From NCBI GenBank assembly GCA_013812995.1, contig JACCSL010000515.1, positions 1 to 6,469 of the forward strand: a stretch of DNA of 6,469 bases, read 5' to 3'. Shown here piece by piece: positions 5,150-6,469 of the stretch. Source of the stretch: Ardenticatenales bacterium (GTDB lineage Bacteria > Chloroflexota > Anaerolineae > Ardenticatenales > Ardenticatenaceae). The notes under the pieces were generated by a model. That model was not told where the DNA came from, ran no database searches, and saw only the letters and a list, made by a program, of their open reading frames with translations. The position numbers were made by a program, and so were the translations under genes. Position 1 is the stretch's first letter; every line of letters begins with the position of its first letter.

Positions 5150-5914
5150 ATGGGCTTTTTAGATTTCTTGAAACGTAAGGTGGCAAGTGGGCCGCAGAAA
5201 TATGATCGCCCTGCCATCGAGCGACTGGTGCAGGAAAACAAGAAGAGTGGGGCCCCCATCGTTCTGAAAGGGGTAGACATGTCGAAGATCGATCTGAGCC
5301 GCCTGGATCTCAGCGGTGCCGATTTTACGGAATCTATCCTCACGGACGCTATTTTTACGGGGTGCATCCTGCGCAACGTGCGGATTCGGCGCTCCGATCT
5401 CCAGAACGCTTCCCTGCGGGATGCCGACCTGACAGGCTCCGACTGGGCACAGTCTAATATGCGGGGCGCGGATCTGGTCAACGCCAACCTGACCGGAGCC
5501 AACTTTTATGGCGCGAAGATGGAAGGTGTGAAGTGGCAGGGTGCGACCTTCGGCGGCACGATGATCAGCGGCGCGAAGATGAGCGGCGTCAACCTGGAGG
5601 GAGTGAGCTTTGGCCGCCTGGATGCGGTCGATGCGCAGATGGAGGGAGCCATCCTCCGGAACGCCAACCTGGAGGGCTCAATCCTCACCGGGGCCAATCT
5701 CGCCAATGCAGACCTTACGGGGGCGAACCTACGTGGTGCGCAGATGGCCTGCAATCTGCAACATGCCACGCTGGTCAACGCGGACATGACCGATGCCTCG
5801 CTTCGCTATGGCGACGCTGCCGGCGCGGACTTCACGGGGGCTATCCTGGAGGGGGCTGACCTGGATGGGCTGGCGCTGGCGGGCGCGATTATTGCAGAGG
5901 AATTCAAGAAGTAG
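5150..5914 (+). CDS. Pentapeptide-repeat protein
   Basis: This is a 254-residue protein made almost entirely of A(D/N)LxG-type pentapeptides, expected to fold as a right-handed quadrilateral beta-helix. The central hydrophobic residue (L, M, F, I or W) recurs every five residues from about position 39 to 199 (33 repeats). The register then slips by one residue (M199 to L203) and continues to 248 (10 more repeats). Two centres are occupied by alanine (159 and 223). The first 36 residues are not repetitive: MGFLDFLKRKV is amphipathic, followed by a charged helix-like part. There is no signal peptide or membrane segment, so it is probably cytoplasmic. Some family members mimic DNA and protect gyrase, but most have unknown roles and nothing here specifies one. 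AGGAG 9 nt upstream supports the start. It appears to be a single-gene unit. Confidence 0.95.
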   Translation: MGFLDFLKRKVASGPQKYDRPAIERLVQENKKSGAPIVLKGVDMSKIDLSRLDLSGADFTESILTDAIFTGCILRNVRIRRSDLQNASLRDADLTGSDWAQSNMRGADLVNANLTGANFYGAKMEGVKWQGATFGGTMISGAKMSGVNLEGVSFGRLDAVDAQMEGAILRNANLEGSILTGANLANADLTGANLRGAQMACNLQHATLVNADMTDASLRYGDAAGADFTGAILEGADLDGLALAGAIIAEEFKK

Positions 5915-5932
5915 TACTGCAAAGAGGGTCGG

Positions 5933-5961
5933 TTGGCAGCGGTGAAGAGCTATGTCATAAT
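5933..5961 (+). promoter_or_regulatory. Promoter of the metallo-beta-lactamase-fold gene
   Basis: TTGGCA (5933-5938), a 17-bp spacer and CATAAT (5956-5961) each match 5 of 6 consensus positions. TGT before the -10 provides an extended -10 element. Transcription would start near 5968, leaving a leader of about 80 nt. Inverted repeats overlap this region (AGCTAT 5948-5953 with ATAGCT 5981-5986, and ATGTCA with TGACGT across the -10). Confidence 0.65.
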
Positions 5962-6047
5962 TTCCTGACGTGTTGTTGCAATAGCTAAGTAATCTCTCCT
6001 GATTTGTCCGATTTTATCCATATGCGTCCTCATCTGGAGTAGCCCGA

Positions 6048-6469
6048 ATGTCAGATCAGTTCCTCGTACGGTTTTGGGGCGTGCGTGGCAGTTACCCGGT
6101 TCCAGGAGCCGATACGCTCAAGTATGGTGGTAATACGCCCTGTATCGAGGTACAGGTCGCAGGCCACACGATTATTCTGGATGCGGGGACTGGTCTCATC
6201 AATCTGGGCAAGGCGCTGATTCAACGCTCTGTTGCCTCGGCGACGCCCATCACAGCAACCATCCTCTTCTCGCACACCCACCACGATCATACCCAGGGCA
6301 TTCCCTATTTTGCCCCGGCCTATATGGGTGCCTCTACCTTCTACATCTTTGGACCGCGGCTTTTTCAGAATCAACTCGCTGAGACGCTTTCCAAGACAAT
6401 GTTGCCCCCCAATTTCCCACTTGAACTGGAAGATCTCCAGGCCATGCGGGTCATTCGCGACATCAAGGA
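6048..6469 (+). CDS. Metallo-beta-lactamase-fold hydrolase (3' end beyond the window)
   Basis: The N-terminal 140 residues of a metallo-beta-lactamase-fold enzyme are present and open to the right edge. Seen: FWGVRGSYPVPG (9-20), YGGNTPCIEV (26-35), the DAGTG motif (45-49) and the metal-binding SHTHHDH (75-81), which fits HxHxDH. This is followed by TQGIPYF (82-88), typical of the branch that includes cyclic-phosphate phosphodiesterases such as PhnP and many uncharacterised hydrolases. Later metal ligands are beyond the edge, so substrate and full architecture (some relatives carry extra sensor domains) are unknown. The ATG at 6048 is supported by GGAG at 6036-6039, 8 nt upstream. The enzyme probably binds two metal ions in the cytoplasm, as no signal peptide is present. 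It has its own promoter about 80 nt upstream. Confidence 0.9.
   Translation, partial: MSDQFLVRFWGVRGSYPVPGADTLKYGGNTPCIEVQVAGHTIILDAGTGLINLGKALIQRSVASATPITATILFSHTHHDHTQGIPYFAPAYMGASTFYIFGPRLFQNQLAETLSKTMLPPNFPLELEDLQAMRVIRDIK

Noticed and set aside
5506..5787. 93-codon antisense frame and a 108-codon plus frame (5533-5859) in the pentapeptide gene
   Set aside because: Repetitive codons of the pentapeptide array keep other frames open. These carry only the periodic echo of the repeat.
6051..6374. 107-codon antisense frame over the metallo-hydrolase
   Set aside because: The opposite strand encodes clear WGVRGS, DAGTG and HxHxDH motifs with a good ribosome binding site and promoter.

Overview
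The window is chromosomal DNA from a moderately GC-rich bacterium (by eye about 57-60% G+C, with a lower-GC patch around 2650-3300). It has nine protein genes and no sign of mobile elements, CRISPR, tRNA or rRNA. The organism cannot be fixed from the sequence. MutS2 beside CvpA, a MenG/UbiX pair, pentapeptide and WGVRGS-type metallo-beta-lactamase-fold proteins, and a mix of Shine-Dalgarno and apparently leaderless starts would suit Chloroflexota (for example a Ktedonobacteria-like lineage). That is a low-confidence inference.

Left part, minus strand (1-3126): reading leftwards there are two tiny tandem genes for related two-helix membrane proteins (3126-2938 and 2926-2717). Then comes cvpA (2655-2107), which has its own strong promoter ending right at its start codon. 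A clear intrinsic terminator hairpin follows, then mutS2 (2042 to beyond the left edge). CvpA next to MutS2 is a recurring bacterial neighbourhood, known from Bacillus.

Middle part, plus strand (3274-5067): after a 147-bp divergent intergenic region comes a tightly overlapping three-gene operon. It encodes a MenG/UbiE quinone methyltransferase, the flavin prenyltransferase UbiX, and a YhbP-like FMN-binding split-barrel protein. The first two point to menaquinone biosynthesis. Because the classical Men route does not need UbiX, the pairing hints at the futalosine-type route, in which a UbiD-like decarboxylase uses prenylated FMN. The third gene adds a flavin-binding candidate that is translationally coupled to UbiX.

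Right part, plus strand (5068-6469): two singly promoted genes follow. One encodes a 254-residue pentapeptide-repeat protein with about 43 successive repeats and one register slip. The other encodes a metallo-beta-lactamase-fold hydrolase that is cut by the right edge.

The points most worth a second look are the tandem small membrane paralogues, the leaderless or near-leaderless starts of cvpA and menG, the terminator hairpin squeezed between cvpA and the mutS2 ribosome binding site, and the ubiX-coupled flavin-binding gene. No stretch over 300 bp is without a gene. I did not find anything that can be called a wholly new system with confidence.
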